Below are positions 39,238 to 49,483 of a DNA stretch of 64,000 bases, one piece after another. This DNA is from Bacillus sp. RAR_GA_16 (GTDB taxonomy: Bacteria > Bacillota > Bacilli > Bacillales > Guptibacillaceae). The notes under the pieces were generated by a model. That model saw nothing but the letters and a program-made list of their open reading frames with translations. It was not told the DNA's origin and did no database searches. The translations under genes were made by a program, and so were the position numbers. The stretch is from the NCBI RefSeq assembly GCF_020165985.1, contig NZ_JAIUKZ010000015.1, positions 434,001 through 498,000 of the forward strand, in the 5' to 3' direction. How positions within the stretch are numbered: position 1 is the first letter of the stretch; each line of letters begins with the position of its first letter.

Positions 39238-40131
39238 TTTCATTTTTGGATCAAGTGCATCTCGAAGACCGTCACCTAGTAGGTTAAATCCAAGAACAGT
39301 AAGCATAATGGCGAGTCCCGGAAAAAACACGGTCCATGGTGCTTGAATAATATACGAACGGGAATCTGCTAGCATTTTCCCCCATTCAGGCTGTGGAGCC
39401 TGTGCTCCAAGACCCAGAAAACTTAGGGCCGCAGCTTCTAGAATGGCGGTTGCGATCGCAAGCGTTCCTTGCACGATAATAGGTGCAAGGGAATTGGGAA
39501 GTACGTGATGAAAGATGATTCTTGAATCTTTCATGCCAACCGCTCTTGCCGCCATCACATACTCTTCCTGTTTTACACTTAACACTCGAGAACGTACAAG
39601 CCGACCAAAGTTTGGAATATTGATAATGGCAATTGCGATCAGCGCATTTCTTAATGACGGTCCAAGTACGGCAACAACCGCAATTGCAAGAAGAATACTT
39701 GGAAAGGCAAGCATGATATCAAAGATACGTGAAATAATCGTATCCACTAACTTACCGTAATATCCTGCCACCATACCTAGCAAACTCCCTATTGCAGCTG
39801 AACCAAGTACAGCAAAAAAACCAACCCATAAAGAAATTCGTGCCCCATAGATAATACGTGATAAGATATCCCGACCGAAATCATCGGTGCCAAACCAGTG
39901 ACTTGCGGAAGGCGATTGAAGTCGCTCTCCTAATTTTTGCTCATTTATTCCTTCCGGGGCAATAACTCCTGCAAATATTGCTAATAGGATAAAAAAGAGC
40001 ACAATCCCCATGCCGACCATTGCTAGTTTATTTCTCCTGAATCCTTTCCAGGCTTCACGCCATGGCGATAACACTTCTTCGTCTGGTTGTTTTTGAACAT
40101 TCACTTGTTTTTGCGGAGCAATTTCAGCCAT
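39232..40131 (-). CDS. Oligopeptide ABC transporter permease (OppC/AppC type)
   Basis: A 299-aa permease with an N-terminal helix, a periplasm-facing loop, and the binding-protein-dependent transport fold with the EAA loop RAVGMKDSRIIFHHVLPNSLAPIIV. It pairs with the OppB-like permease to form the channel. Last gene of the D-F-A-B-C operon. Confidence 0.9.
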   Translation of the reverse strand: MAEIAPQKQVNVQKQPDEEVLSPWREAWKGFRRNKLAMVGMGIVLFFILLAIFAGVIAPEGINEQKLGERLQSPSASHWFGTDDFGRDILSRIIYGARISLWVGFFAVLGSAAIGSLLGMVAGYYGKLVDTIISRIFDIMLAFPSILLAIAVVAVLGPSLRNALIAIAIINIPNFGRLVRSRVLSVKQEEYVMAARAVGMKDSRIIFHHVLPNSLAPIIVQGTLAIATAILEAAALSFLGLGAQAPQPEWGKMLADSRSYIIQAPWTVFFPGLAIMLTVLGFNLLGDGLRDALDPKMKK

Positions 40132-40145
40132 TTTAGAAGCCCCCC

Positions 40146-41150
40146 TTAGTTGTATTTGATTCGCGGATCAATTGCAGCATAAAGCAGATCGACAATTAAA
40201 TTAATAAAAACAAAGATAACTGCGACAATGAGAATACCGGATTGAATGACGGGGTAATCCCTGAAATTAATCGCATCGTAAATATAACGACCGATTCCTG
40301 GCCATCCAAAGATTGTTTCAGTCAGAATGGCGCCTCCAAGAAGTAATCCCATTTGCAGACCAATAACGGTTAGTACCGGGATAAAGGCATTTTTCAAAGA
40401 ATGTTTATAAACAACCCAGAACATTTTCGTTCCTTTTGCACGTGCTGTACGAACAAAATCCGAACGCATCACTTCAAGCATGCTCGAGCGTGTCATTCTC
40501 GCAATAATTGCCATTGGAATTGTACCCAGAGCAATGCCTGGTAATATCAAGTGCTTAATGACTTCAACAAATTGATCCATTCTCCCTTGAATGAGCGTAT
40601 CAATAAGGTAGAGATGAGTAATGGCATCAACCGGATTCCTTACATTTTCACGACCAGTTGATGGAAGCCATCCGAGTTCAAGTGAAAAAGCCCACTGTTC
40701 CATTAACCCAAGCCAGAAAACAGGCATCGATACACCAATTAGTGCTAGTACCATAGCAGTATAATCAAACCAGGAATTTTGGAACCAGGCACTAATAATC
40801 CCTGCATTAACGCCAATAAAAATCGCAATGACCATTGCCACAAGCGATAATTCTAGCGTAGCAGCGAGATACGGCCAAATCTCTCCACTAATATCTGAAC
40901 TTGTACGAAGAGAAGTTCCTAAATCACCTGTAAACAAGTTTTTAATGTAATCAATATATTGTAGATACCATGGTTGATCGAGACCAAGCTGTTTGGTTAA
41001 ACTCTTGATCGCCTCTTCTGTTGCCTGTTGTCCTAAAATAACCTGAGCTGGGTCACCAGGAATCGCTCGAATCATAAAAAACACGATTAGTGTCATTCCA
41101 AATAGCACTGGAATGAGCATCAGCAGTCGTCTAACTGTATATGCAAGCAT
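40146..41150 (-). CDS. Oligopeptide ABC transporter permease (OppB/AppB type)
   Basis: A 334-aa permease starting MLAYTVRRLLMLIPVLFGMTLIVFFMIR, typical of OppB/DppB. EAA loop RTARAKGTKMFWVVYKHSLKNAFIPVLT. Follows the binding-protein gene across a hairpin, suggesting lower expression than the binding protein. Confidence 0.9.
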   Translation of the reverse strand: MLAYTVRRLLMLIPVLFGMTLIVFFMIRAIPGDPAQVILGQQATEEAIKSLTKQLGLDQPWYLQYIDYIKNLFTGDLGTSLRTSSDISGEIWPYLAATLELSLVAMVIAIFIGVNAGIISAWFQNSWFDYTAMVLALIGVSMPVFWLGLMEQWAFSLELGWLPSTGRENVRNPVDAITHLYLIDTLIQGRMDQFVEVIKHLILPGIALGTIPMAIIARMTRSSMLEVMRSDFVRTARAKGTKMFWVVYKHSLKNAFIPVLTVIGLQMGLLLGGAILTETIFGWPGIGRYIYDAINFRDYPVIQSGILIVAVIFVFINLIVDLLYAAIDPRIKYN

Positions 41151-41214
41151 CTACTCACCTCTTCCGTTTGTAAAATCCTCAGTCGTACTGATATGTATGT
41201 ATCGTTATAAAGAG

Positions 41215-41245
41215 GAAAAGGGGAGTGCATCACTCCCCCTTCTTT
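41215..41245 (-). other. Intercistronic hairpin between binding-protein and permease genes
   Basis: GGGGGAGTG-ATG-CACTCCCC stem without a proper T run, in the position where processing or partial termination commonly raises binding-protein levels relative to permeases. Confidence 0.6.
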
Positions 41246-41248
41246 TTC

Positions 41249-42856
41249 CTATTGAAGCGTTACTTTTGTAAGCTTATCGGAACCAGTTGGATGCGGAGAG
41301 AATCCTTTGATTGTGCTCGAACCGCCAAGTGCTGGCTTAGAGTGTACAAGAGGAATCCACGGTGCATCTTCATGGATAATTTCTTGTGCTTCTTTATAAA
41401 GTTTATTACGCTCTTCTTCATCTGGAGTTGACTGTGCTTCAATTAGAAGGTCATGAAGTTCCTGATTTTCATAGTACGTATAGTTGTTGCTTCCAATGTT
41501 ATCTTGATCAAGAAGGACGTATAGGAAGTTATCAGCGTCACCGTTATCACCAGTCCATCCTAACAAGAAGCTATCAGCTTCACCCTTACGCGCTTTTTCA
41601 AGATAAGTTGCCCACTCGTATGATTTGATTTCAGCATCTACGCCAATTTCAGCGAAGCTTTTCTGAAGAACTTCTGCTACTTTTTGGCCATCTGGCATGT
41701 ATGGACGTGGAACTGGCATAGCCCAAAGCTCCATTTTAAAGCCATCTTCATAGCCTGCTTCTTTTAGAAGTTCCTTCGCTTTATCAAGGTCATACTCATA
41801 AGGTTCGATCTCATCGTTATACCCTCCGATTACCGGAGGCATTGGGTTTTTCGCTGGTTCCGCTTGTCCAGCATAGAAAGAATCGATCAGCGCTTGCTTG
41901 TCTACTGCGTGGTTTAGCGCTTGACGGACAAGCTTGTCGTTTAATGGTTCACGATTTGATGTAAGCCCAAGATACCCAACATTCATAGACGGACGGAAGA
42001 ATGTTTGAAGATCAGCATTGTCTTCAACTTGTTGAACATCAGAAGGATTCAGACCATCCATCAAATCGATTTCACCAGCCATTAGAGCATTCAAACGTGC
42101 TGAGTTATCAGGAATCGCTCTGAAAATAACGCTATCAAGCTTTGGATAGCCATCCATCCAATATTCTTCATTTTTATTTAGAACGATTTTGTCATTTCGG
42201 TTCCACTGATCAAAAACAAACGGACCAGTACCTACCGGATTCTCACCAAACTTATCGCCTTGCTTTTCAAGTGCATCAGGACTAGCAATCGCAAATGGAG
42301 ACATTGCGATATTTTTAAGGAATGGTGCCTGTGGGCGCTTCAATTTAAATTCAACCGTATAATCGTCTTTCGCCGTTACACTTTCAATCACATGTCCTTC
42401 GTCACCTTTAAATCCACCGAACATGGATTTATAGTAATAAAAAGCTTCTTCATTTCCATTCATCCAACGTTCAAAGTTGTATACAACAGCGTCTGCGTTA
42501 AAGTCAGTTCCATCATGGAACTTCACGCCTTCACGAAGTGTGAATGTATACGTCTTGCCATCGTCAGAAACTTCCCAATCTGTTGCAAGAGCTTCCTGTA
42601 CATCCGTGTTATCATCACCGTAATCAAGAAGCGTATCAAAAATATTCTTTGTTACTTTAAAAGATTCCCCGTCTGTAACAGTCGCCGGATCCAGTGATAC
42701 AGAGTCACCGCCGCGACCAAAGATCAATGTTCCGCCTGCTTCTTCGCCTCCGTCTCCGGAGTCTCCCCCGCCACTCGATTCATTCGATCCACCGCAACCG
42801 GCTAGACCAATCGAAAGTAGCAATACAAACAGTAATGAAAAAATGGTTTTCTTCAT
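41249..42856 (-). CDS. Oligopeptide ABC transporter substrate-binding lipoprotein
   Basis: A 535-aa extracellular lipoprotein with lipobox LLSIGLAGCGGS and an SBP_bac_5 domain (YDYGDDNTDVQEALATDWEV...). Homologues bind di- or oligopeptides; the ligand cannot be deduced. It is the central gene of the D-F-A-B-C operon, the same order as B. subtilis app. A short Gly/Ser/Asp linker follows the lipobox. Confidence 0.92.
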   Translation of the reverse strand: MKKTIFSLLFVLLLSIGLAGCGGSNESSGGGDSGDGGEEAGGTLIFGRGGDSVSLDPATVTDGESFKVTKNIFDTLLDYGDDNTDVQEALATDWEVSDDGKTYTFTLREGVKFHDGTDFNADAVVYNFERWMNGNEEAFYYYKSMFGGFKGDEGHVIESVTAKDDYTVEFKLKRPQAPFLKNIAMSPFAIASPDALEKQGDKFGENPVGTGPFVFDQWNRNDKIVLNKNEEYWMDGYPKLDSVIFRAIPDNSARLNALMAGEIDLMDGLNPSDVQQVEDNADLQTFFRPSMNVGYLGLTSNREPLNDKLVRQALNHAVDKQALIDSFYAGQAEPAKNPMPPVIGGYNDEIEPYEYDLDKAKELLKEAGYEDGFKMELWAMPVPRPYMPDGQKVAEVLQKSFAEIGVDAEIKSYEWATYLEKARKGEADSFLLGWTGDNGDADNFLYVLLDQDNIGSNNYTYYENQELHDLLIEAQSTPDEEERNKLYKEAQEIIHEDAPWIPLVHSKPALGGSSTIKGFSPHPTGSDKLTKVTLQ

Positions 42857-42884
42857 GTTCTTCCCCCTTAGTCATGTTTGTGAT

Positions 42885-43865
42885 TTATACAAGGTCTTCT
42901 TCATACAGATGACATGCTGTATGATGTCCAGGTTCTATCTCCCTGAATTCAGGAACAACGGAGCTGCATACGTCCATCGCCTTCGGGCATCGAGTGTGAA
43001 AAGGGCATCCTGAAGGCGGCTTCGATGGACTTGGAACATCTCCCGTAAGGATAATTCTGTCTTTCCCATATTCAGGGTCTGGAACTGGCACCGCTGAAAG
43101 AAGAGCCTGTGTATACGGATGTTTTGAATCCAAATAAAGCTTTTCACTATCTGCCATTTCAACAATACGTCCCAGATACATCACTCCGACGCGATCGCTA
43201 ATATGACGGACAACCCCTAGATCATGAGCAATAAACAAATATGTTAGTCCAAGCTCTTTCTGGAGATCTTCTAAAAGATTTAGTACTTGAGCCTGGATCG
43301 ATACATCAAGTGCTGAAACAGGTTCATCCGCAATGATTAATTTCGGATTAACAGCAAGTGCCCGTGCGATTCCTATTCGCTGGCGCTGACCACCGCTGAA
43401 TTGGTGCGGATATCGCTTTGCATGATAAGCGCTAAGGCCAACAATCTCCAGAAGTTCTCTAACTCGCTTCTTCCGCTCTGCTTTATTACCTAGCTGATGA
43501 ACAATAAGAGGCTCTTCAATAATTTTTTCTACTGTATGCCTCGGATTAAGCGAAGCGAAGGGATCTTGAAAGACCATTTGAATATCTTTCCTTAAATGCC
43601 GGAGATCCTTTTTATTTAATGAGGTCATCTCTTTCCCATCAAATCGTACTTCACCTTCACTTGGTTCAAGAAGTCTCATCAACATGCGACCAGTAGTGGA
43701 TTTTCCACAACCGCTTTCCCCAACTAATCCAAATGTTTCTCCTTTATGTAAGGTAAAGGTTACACCGTCTACAGCTTTTACTGTTCCTACCTGCTGTTTC
43801 AACACGCCTCCCTGAATGGGGAAGTGCTTCTTTAGCTGTTTTACTTCAAGTAGTGCTTCTTGCAA
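42885..43865 (-). CDS. Oligopeptide ABC transporter ATPase (OppF/AppF type)
   Basis: A 326-aa ATPase with Walker [15 protein letters not shown], signature [15 protein letters not shown], Walker [15 protein letters not shown], and the C-terminal Cys-containing region [16 protein letters not shown] typical of Opp/Dpp ATPases. Start TTG after AAAGGGGG. Overlap-free but close to the OppD-like gene (14 bases). Confidence 0.93.
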   Translation of the reverse strand: MQEALLEVKQLKKHFPIQGGVLKQQVGTVKAVDGVTFTLHKGETFGLVGESGCGKSTTGRMLMRLLEPSEGEVRFDGKEMTSLNKKDLRHLRKDIQMVFQDPFASLNPRHTVEKIIEEPLIVHQLGNKAERKKRVRELLEIVGLSAYHAKRYPHQFSGGQRQRIGIARALAVNPKLIIADEPVSALDVSIQAQVLNLLEDLQKELGLTYLFIAHDLGVVRHISDRVGVMYLGRIVEMADSEKLYLDSKHPYTQALLSAVPVPDPEYGKDRIILTGDVPSPSKPPSGCPFHTRCPKAMDVCSSVVPEFREIEPGHHTACHLYEEDLV

Positions 43866-43879
43866 AATAGGCGCCCCCT

Positions 43880-44884
43880 TTAACTTTTCACTCTCTCTAA
43901 CACAGCTGCTTTCTTTTCATCTTCATGTAGCCAGCACCTCGCTTGTTGTGCCGGTCCAGCATCTAGCAATGTTGGATTTTCTTCATAGCATTTATCAAAA
44001 GCGAATTGACAACGCGGTGCAAAGTGGCAACCCTTATGAATAGAACCAGGCTTAGGTACATTTCCAGGGATTGAATATAGCCTGTCCTTTCGAACGCGAA
44101 CATCAGGTACTGATTCGATTAATCCAATCGTATAAGGATGCTTAGGATGCTGAAAAATATCTTGTGTTTTTCCTTGCTCTACGATTTTCCCTGAATACAT
44201 CACGACAATTCGATCACAGACCTCTGCCACGACCCCTAAATCATGCGTAATCATAATAATCGAGGTGTTCGTTTCTTTATTCAATTTCTTCATCAGCTCG
44301 AGGATCTGAGCTTGAATCGTCACATCTAGAGCAGTTGTTGGCTCATCTGCAATGAGCACTTCTGGTTCACACGCCATCGCCATTGCGATCATGACGCGCT
44401 GGCGCATCCCTCCAGATAATTGATGAGGATATTCATTCATTAGCTCTTCAGCTCTTGGTAGTCCGACTAATTTAAGGATTGATACAGCATGCTCCCGGGC
44501 TTTTTTCTTGTTCCACTTCTTATGTATTCGAATACCTTCGATCAGTTGATTTCCTATGCGAAACACGGGATTCAATGAAGTCATCGGCTCCTGAAAAATC
44601 ATCCCAATCTCATTCCCTCTGATCTTCCTCATCTCTTTCTCTGACTTAGAAATCAGATTTTCGCCTTTATATGTAATCTCACCACCAACTATCTTACCAG
44701 GGGCCTGAATGAGCTGCATAATCGATAAGGAGGTAACACTTTTTCCAGATCCAGATTCCCCAACAATTCCAAGAACCTCTCCCTTATTAACGTAAAAATC
44801 AACGGAATCGACGGCTGGAATTTCTCCATCATCTGTAAAAAAGTGAGTCTCTAACCCACTAACTTGTAATACCGGTTGTTCCAC
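43880..44884 (-). CDS. Oligopeptide ABC transporter ATPase (OppD/AppD type)
   Basis: A 334-aa ATPase with Walker [15 protein letters not shown], signature [16 protein letters not shown], Walker [15 protein letters not shown], and a C-terminal cysteine cluster ([14 protein letters not shown]) like other OppD proteins, possibly an iron-sulfur site. First gene of the operon; starts at GTG after AAAGGGG. Works with the OppF-type ATPase as a heterodimer. Confidence 0.93.
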   Translation of the reverse strand: MEQPVLQVSGLETHFFTDDGEIPAVDSVDFYVNKGEVLGIVGESGSGKSVTSLSIMQLIQAPGKIVGGEITYKGENLISKSEKEMRKIRGNEIGMIFQEPMTSLNPVFRIGNQLIEGIRIHKKWNKKKAREHAVSILKLVGLPRAEELMNEYPHQLSGGMRQRVMIAMAMACEPEVLIADEPTTALDVTIQAQILELMKKLNKETNTSIIMITHDLGVVAEVCDRIVVMYSGKIVEQGKTQDIFQHPKHPYTIGLIESVPDVRVRKDRLYSIPGNVPKPGSIHKGCHFAPRCQFAFDKCYEENPTLLDAGPAQQARCWLHEDEKKAAVLERVKS

Positions 44885-45033
44885 ACCCTCACCCCTTTCT
44901 ATAAATTCTGAATTTTTTAAGTTAACTAAAATCTGTTTATCATTATTACATTATTTCAGACAATTGGCAATGTATATTGAAGTAATTTTCTGTCTTTCTT
45001 TGTCACTTTTACGCAATAATGTGCATAATCAAA

Positions 45034-45064
45034 CAAAAAAAGCATCTAAAATAGATGCTTTTTG
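45034..45064. terminator. Bidirectional terminator (ygaD 3' end)
   Basis: AAAAAAAGCATCTA-AAA-TAGATGCTTTTT. Confidence 0.9.
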
Positions 45065-45072
45065 ATGTATCT

Positions 45073-46812
45073 TTATAAATTTTGTACTTGGAATAAGTTA
45101 TGGTATGACCCTTTTTGTTTCATTAATTCCTGATGATTACCGCTCTCGGAAATTTGACCATTCTCTACGACCACAATTCGATCGGCATGCGTCACTGTTG
45201 CGAGACGATGGGCAACAATAAATGTTGTTCGATCTTTTGCAAGAACTTCAAGAGCCTCTTGAATCAAGTGCTCGCTCTCAAGGTCAAGAGCTGATGTTGC
45301 TTCATCCAAAATAAGAATAGGCGGATTTTTAAGAAAAACGCGGGCTATCGCGATTCGCTGCTTCTGTCCACCAGATAATTTCACACCTCGCTCACCAACA
45401 GCAGTATCGTATCCTTCTGGGAGACTCATGATAAACTCATGTGCATTGGCTGCTTTAGCAGCACGAATGACGTCTTCTTCCTCAGCATTGGGATTGCCCA
45501 TCATAATATTCATCCGTACAGATTCGCTAAACAAAATATTATCTTGTAATACCATCCCAATGTTATCGCGAAGACTTCTTGCTTCGTAATCACGAATATC
45601 CGTACCATCAATGAGAATACGTCCACCCGTTACATCGTAAAAACGAGGAATTAAACTAACAAGAGAAGATTTACCCCCTCCACTCATTCCAACAAGGGCA
45701 ATGGTTTCCCCTGCACTTACATCCAGATCAATTCCCTTTAGAACTGGAAGATCATTTTCATTGTATTTAAAGGAAACATCTTCAAAGCGAATATTTCCAC
45801 GAACATGGCTTAACTTTCTTGCATCTTTTCTATCCACAATGTCATATTTTTCATCTACAAATTCAAATACTCGATCCATTGAAGCAATGGATTGCGTTAG
45901 AGTGGTCGAAGAATTCACTAATCGTCTGAGTGGACTGTATAGGCGATCCATATATGTGACAAAGGCTACCATTTCACCAATTTGAAGTCCCCCTGAGATG
46001 ACTAGATACGCTGAGAATGCAATAACAATAAGAGGCGCCACATCCGTAATCGTATTAACAACCGCAAAGGTTTTTGCATTCCAACGTGTATGATCCAGTG
46101 CTCTTTCTAAGAAGTTCGTATTTCGTTTGTTAAACTGTTCTTGTTCGTAATCCTCTAGCGCAAAACTACGAATGACTGACATTCCTTGAACACGCTCATG
46201 TAAATGACCCTGAACTTCAGCTAGAGCCTGCGATCGATCTTTCGTTAAGTCGCGCAAACGCTTATAGAAAAACTTAACAGAAAGACCATACAATGGAAGA
46301 AGAACAATCGCGGCTAGCGTAAGCCAGATGTTCATAAACGAAAGAATTCCAATAATAATTAATATTGTTATAAGATCGAGCCAAACATTCATCATTCCAG
46401 TAATCACGAATGTTTTCGTTTGCTCAACGTCATTAATAACCCTTGAAATGACTTCTCCGGCTTTATTATTCGAGTAAAACTTTAAACTTAACTGTTGAAT
46501 ATGGGAAAACAACTTATCACGAATATCATAGAGGATTTTGCTACCAATCCACTGTGCGTAGTATTGACGGAAATATTCGACAGGTGGTCTAACCACTACG
46601 AAAAGAAAGAACGCACCCCCCATTAGCCACAGCAGCTGTTCATACTTATCCCCCGCAGGCATTTCGGCACCAATAATATCATCGATGACATATTTAAGAA
46701 TTAAAGGTAAAAGAAGGGGAATTCCAAACTTTAATATTCCAATTCCAATTGTAATCCCTATTTGTTTTTTATATGGCCTAACGAAGGTCATATATCTTTT
46801 TATACTACCCAG
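45073..46812 (-). CDS. ygaD: ABC exporter half-transporter YgaD, possible CTG start
   Basis: About 579 aa: six transmembrane helices (residues 1-300) followed by an ATPase domain ([17 protein letters not shown], signature [29 protein letters not shown]). It corresponds to B. subtilis YgaD. The first ATG (46791) has no Shine-Dalgarno, and the seven codons before it encode GSIKRY after a CTG; the conserved family N terminus is usually M-GSIKRY. An AAAGGA lies nine bases before that CTG (46812-46810), so CTG is the likely start. Possible substrates: lipids or drugs; unknown. Confidence 0.9.
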   Translation of the reverse strand: MGSIKRYMTFVRPYKKQIGITIGIGILKFGIPLLLPLILKYVIDDIIGAEMPAGDKYEQLLWLMGGAFFLFVVVRPPVEYFRQYYAQWIGSKILYDIRDKLFSHIQQLSLKFYSNNKAGEVISRVINDVEQTKTFVITGMMNVWLDLITILIIIGILSFMNIWLTLAAIVLLPLYGLSVKFFYKRLRDLTKDRSQALAEVQGHLHERVQGMSVIRSFALEDYEQEQFNKRNTNFLERALDHTRWNAKTFAVVNTITDVAPLIVIAFSAYLVISGGLQIGEMVAFVTYMDRLYSPLRRLVNSSTTLTQSIASMDRVFEFVDEKYDIVDRKDARKLSHVRGNIRFEDVSFKYNENDLPVLKGIDLDVSAGETIALVGMSGGGKSSLVSLIPRFYDVTGGRILIDGTDIRDYEARSLRDNIGMVLQDNILFSESVRMNIMMGNPNAEEEDVIRAAKAANAHEFIMSLPEGYDTAVGERGVKLSGGQKQRIAIARVFLKNPPILILDEATSALDLESEHLIQEALEVLAKDRTTFIVAHRLATVTHADRIVVVENGQISESGNHQELMKQKGSYHNLFQVQNL

Positions 46813-46854
46813 ATGGCATCATCCTTTAGCTATTCACGTGCTTTTTAATATCAT

Positions 46855-46891
46855 GCAAAAACCTGTTGAAAAACATTCAACAGGTTTTTCT
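46855..46891 (-). terminator. Terminator of ygaC
   Basis: AAAAACCTGTTGAATG stem around a short loop with T5 on the minus strand, overlapping the ygaC stop. Confidence 0.8.
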
Positions 46892-47418
46892 TACCTATAT
46901 TGGAGAAACTGTTCATACCACTGATCCACAAAACCTGGAGCAAATGGCCCTTTACGCTGATGAATCCAATTCATCAGTTCTTTCACATTTTGTTGTATAA
47001 TACGGTCAATGGCTTCGGGATAATTCATTTCTTCGCGGTGTGCTTCATACTCATCTTCATCAAGAAGTTTAAACGTCATATCAGGATAGATTTTAATATC
47101 CAGGTCGTAATCAATATATTTTAACGCTTCTTCGTCGTACGTAAATGGTGTACCTAAATTACAGTAGTAATAAAGTCCATCCGTTCGGATCATTCCAATG
47201 ACATTAAACCAGTGATTCGCACTAAAATAGCAAATCGCAGGTTCACGCGTACGCCATTGTCTTCCATCAGCTTCTGTCACAAGAATGCGATCGTTTCCCC
47301 CGATGATCTCTTTTGAGGTACCCTTAAGTACGATGCTTTCTTCCCAAGTACGATGTAGTGTACCGCGATGTTTATAACTTTGAATTTGAATTCTCGTCCC
47401 GGTCGTTGGGAAACTCAT
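46891..47418 (-). CDS. ygaC: DUF402 protein YgaC (Ntdp-type nucleoside tri-/diphosphatase)
   Basis: A 175-aa protein of the DUF402 family. Conserved acidic/aromatic segments include [35 protein letters not shown] and [13 protein letters not shown], the proposed metal-binding residues. Staphylococcal relatives hydrolyse nucleoside tri- and diphosphates and nerve-agent-like substrates in vitro. Start ATG six bases after GGAG. It is transcribed upstream of ygaD. Confidence 0.88.
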   Translation of the reverse strand: MSFPTTGTRIQIQSYKHRGTLHRTWEESIVLKGTSKEIIGGNDRILVTEADGRQWRTREPAICYFSANHWFNVIGMIRTDGLYYYCNLGTPFTYDEEALKYIDYDLDIKIYPDMTFKLLDEDEYEAHREEMNYPEAIDRIIQQNVKELMNWIHQRKGPFAPGFVDQWYEQFLQYR

Positions 47419-47585
47419 CTCCTTCTCCTTTCCTAAGAAATTCCGGAAAACGATGAATGCCTTTTACATATAGGCAGACTCACAGTATCCTTTCTTTCTT
47501 ACCGTTCAATACATGGCTAACATCAAAAATCTTACATCTCATCTATATTCTTCTCCATTATAACGCTTAACAAAATAAAATTAAA

Positions 47586-47615
47586 ATAAAAGCGCCACTC
47601 AAATTGAATGGCACC
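47586..47615 (-). terminator. Terminator of ygaB
   Basis: GCCATTCAA-TTT-GAGTGGC hairpin followed by a T-rich tract on the minus strand. Confidence 0.7.
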
Positions 47616-47625
47616 TTATTTGCTA

Positions 47626-47850
47626 TTAATAAATGGCTGTATTTTCAAAGGTTGAGATGACATTCGCAATGAGTTTTTCAAACTCTTCTTCTAAAAGCAA
47701 TAACCGTTCTTTTTTCTCCATTACAATGGTTTGCATCGCTTCATCCGACGCTGATAGCCTGACCTCTAACTTTTGTATTTCTTCCCTCGTATAAATCAAT
47801 TGATCAGCCAGCTTGAGCTGTTGTTGAATCAGCTCATCAAACTCCGTCAT
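47626..47850 (-). CDS. ygaB: YgaB-like coiled-coil protein
   Basis: A 74-aa soluble protein, almost entirely helix with heptad-like Leu/Glu spacing (LIQQQLKLADQLIYTREEIQKLEVRL), suggesting coiled-coil dimers. It corresponds by position to B. subtilis YgaB, upstream of ygaC-ygaD; the function is unknown. Start ATG follows AGGAGAGG. Confidence 0.75.
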   Translation of the reverse strand: MTEFDELIQQQLKLADQLIYTREEIQKLEVRLSASDEAMQTIVMEKKERLLLLEEEFEKLIANVISTFENTAIY

Positions 47851-47984
47851 TTAACCTCTCCTTTCAAACTGAAGATATTAAATCCATGAATATTTGATCT
47901 TCAGCAAACCAATTCCATATACATTGAGAAATACCTTTGGAAAGTTCTGTAGAGAAGTAGGTGTTTTTGTCAAAATGCCGCTTT

Positions 47985-48653
47985 CTAATTTACTGGCAAG
48001 ATGCATTCAGGTATGTCGTTTTTCGGTGAATTTACAAGTGTCGAGACTTCATAAGCATTCATTTCAGAAGAAGGAAATGGCTCCATACATTTTTTTAATT
48101 CGGTTAAATCATTTAATGAAGGATCAAGCCAGATTGGTTCGGTTTCCCTCGTCAAAATAACAGGCATTCGATTATGTATTTCTGCCATTAATTCATTGGC
48201 TTCAGTCGTCAAAATCGTACACGTGTAAATCGTGCTATTACCGTCATTCCATTTTTCCCATAATCCTGCCATTGCAAACGGCTCACCATTTCTAACTTGA
48301 ATACGCATAGGTATTTTCCTATCTTTCGTTCGCTTCCATTCGTAGAAACCATCGGATAAGATCAGGCACCTTCGCTTTTTTAGAGCATGTTTAAAGCTTG
48401 CTTTTTGGTCAGCCGTTTCACTTCTTGCATTAATTAATTTATTTGAAATCGAGGGGTCTTTTGCCCAAAACGGAATTAACCCCCAGCGTAAAGTCCCGAT
48501 TCGATTACTTTGACCTGCTCGTATAACCGTTGGAATCTGTTGTGTTGGTGCAATATTAAATCTTGGGCTACCTTCTTCCATACTCGTTTGCTCGATTTGA
48601 AATCGTTCAAGTAAAACGTCAAGTTCTGTTGTTAAAGAAAAGCGTCCGCACAT
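47985..48653 (-). CDS. yedK: SRAP (HMCES/YedK) DNA-protein crosslink protein
   Basis: A 222-aa SRAP-domain protein that shields abasic sites in single-stranded DNA by forming a thiazolidine link through Cys2. The N terminus MCGRFSL exposes Cys2 after Met removal. LINARSETADQ, FYEWKRTKD and the HNRMPVIL histidine are intact. B. subtilis has related proteins (YoaM, YoqW). No LexA box is visible. Start follows AGGAGG. Confidence 0.93.
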   Translation of the reverse strand: MCGRFSLTTELDVLLERFQIEQTSMEEGSPRFNIAPTQQIPTVIRAGQSNRIGTLRWGLIPFWAKDPSISNKLINARSETADQKASFKHALKKRRCLILSDGFYEWKRTKDRKIPMRIQVRNGEPFAMAGLWEKWNDGNSTIYTCTILTTEANELMAEIHNRMPVILTRETEPIWLDPSLNDLTELKKCMEPFPSSEMNAYEVSTLVNSPKNDIPECILPVN

Positions 48654-48729
48654 GTGAAGCCTCCTTCCTTATTAGTAAAAGGTTCGATATGTCTATTGGA
48701 ATCCCTATCATCTTATCTCTTTTGAATGA

Positions 48730-48760
48730 AAAACAGGACTGACACTAAGTCAGCCCTGCT
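48730..48760 (-). terminator. Terminator of sspE
   Basis: CAGGGCTGAC-TTAGT-GTCAGTCCTG hairpin followed by T5 on the minus strand. Confidence 0.85.
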
Positions 48761-48771
48761 TGGGAGATCAA

Positions 48772-49092
48772 TTATTGTTGTTGCTGGTTTTTAGCAGATG
48801 CTTGCTGCTTGTTTTGAGCAGACTTCGCGTTACGAGCTTTTACTTCTTGAGCATCCGTTTCGCTTGCAAATTCAGCACCGTATTGTTGCTGACCTGCTTG
48901 TCCTGCAGATGCTTGCTGCTTGTTTTGAGCAGACTTCGCATTGCGAGCTTTTACTTGTTGAGCATCCGTTTCACTTGCAAATTCAGCACCGTATTGTTGC
49001 TGACCTGCTTGTCCAGCAGAAGCTTGTTGGTTCTGCTGTTTTACGTGTTGAATGCTTGTACCAGATTGAGTTTGTCCTGGTTTCTTTGCCAT
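48772..49092 (-). CDS. sspE: Gamma-type small acid-soluble spore protein
   Basis: A 106-aa Gln/Ala/Ser-rich protein, stored in the spore core as an amino acid source for outgrowth. Two 37-residue repeats each carry the Gpr cleavage motif EFASETDAQ. The sequence is very low in complexity, and repeat units are almost identical at DNA level (period 111 bases). It keeps the position of B. subtilis sspE next to the ygaB-ygaD cluster. Start ATG after GGGAGGTG. Confidence 0.95.
   Translation of the reverse strand: MAKKPGQTQSGTSIQHVKQQNQQASAGQAGQQQYGAEFASETDAQQVKARNAKSAQNKQQASAGQAGQQQYGAEFASETDAQEVKARNAKSAQNKQQASAKNQQQQ
48795..49016 (-). repeat. 111-base direct repeat inside sspE (two copies)
   Basis: Units start at 48795 and 48906 with only a handful of differences; each encodes 37 residues. 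Confidence 0.85.
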
Positions 49093-49238
49093 GGCTTATC
49101 ACCTCCCACAAACAATAGAATATCCAGATCAACTATTCTTATGTATCCAGGAGAAAATAAAAAAAGATATCTGAGAAATACTTCCCTCATACTACACAAG
49201 TTCCTGTAACAAAATAAAAGCAAAAAGGAGGGGTAACA

Positions 49239-49430
49239 ATGGATCATCGAGATATGACGGAGCTATCCATGATGGCAAAACAAGATTGGGCTGACAAAGA
49301 ACTTTCTTTCTTCCATCACAGCTTGCAACAAGTTGCACCCTATTTAAATAGTGAGGGCCTTGCCATTCACCGAGAAATCATGAAAGAAATTGAACAACGG
49401 GGCGGTTTGTCTGCCTTTATGCCAGATTAA
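49239..49430 (+). CDS. Small helical protein, positional equivalent of yfhS
   Basis: A 63-aa acidic protein (MDHRDMTELSMMAKQDWADKELSFFHHSLQQ...), probably helical and cytoplasmic, with no cysteines. B. subtilis has the small gene yfhS between sspE and the SDR/mutY pair; the position fits, but I cannot confirm sequence identity. Perfect Shine-Dalgarno AAGGAGGGG, nine bases before ATG, and its own terminator. Confidence 0.7.
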   Translation: MDHRDMTELSMMAKQDWADKELSFFHHSLQQVAPYLNSEGLAIHREIMKEIEQRGGLSAFMPD

Positions 49431-49437
49431 CCCTTAG

Positions 49438-49471
49438 AAAAAAAGCCCTCTGGAGATTTCAGAGGGCTTTA
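49438..49471. terminator. Bidirectional terminator
   Basis: AAAAGCCCTCTG-GAGATTT-CAGAGGGCTTT. Confidence 0.85.
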
Positions 49472-49483
49472 AACAGATACAGA

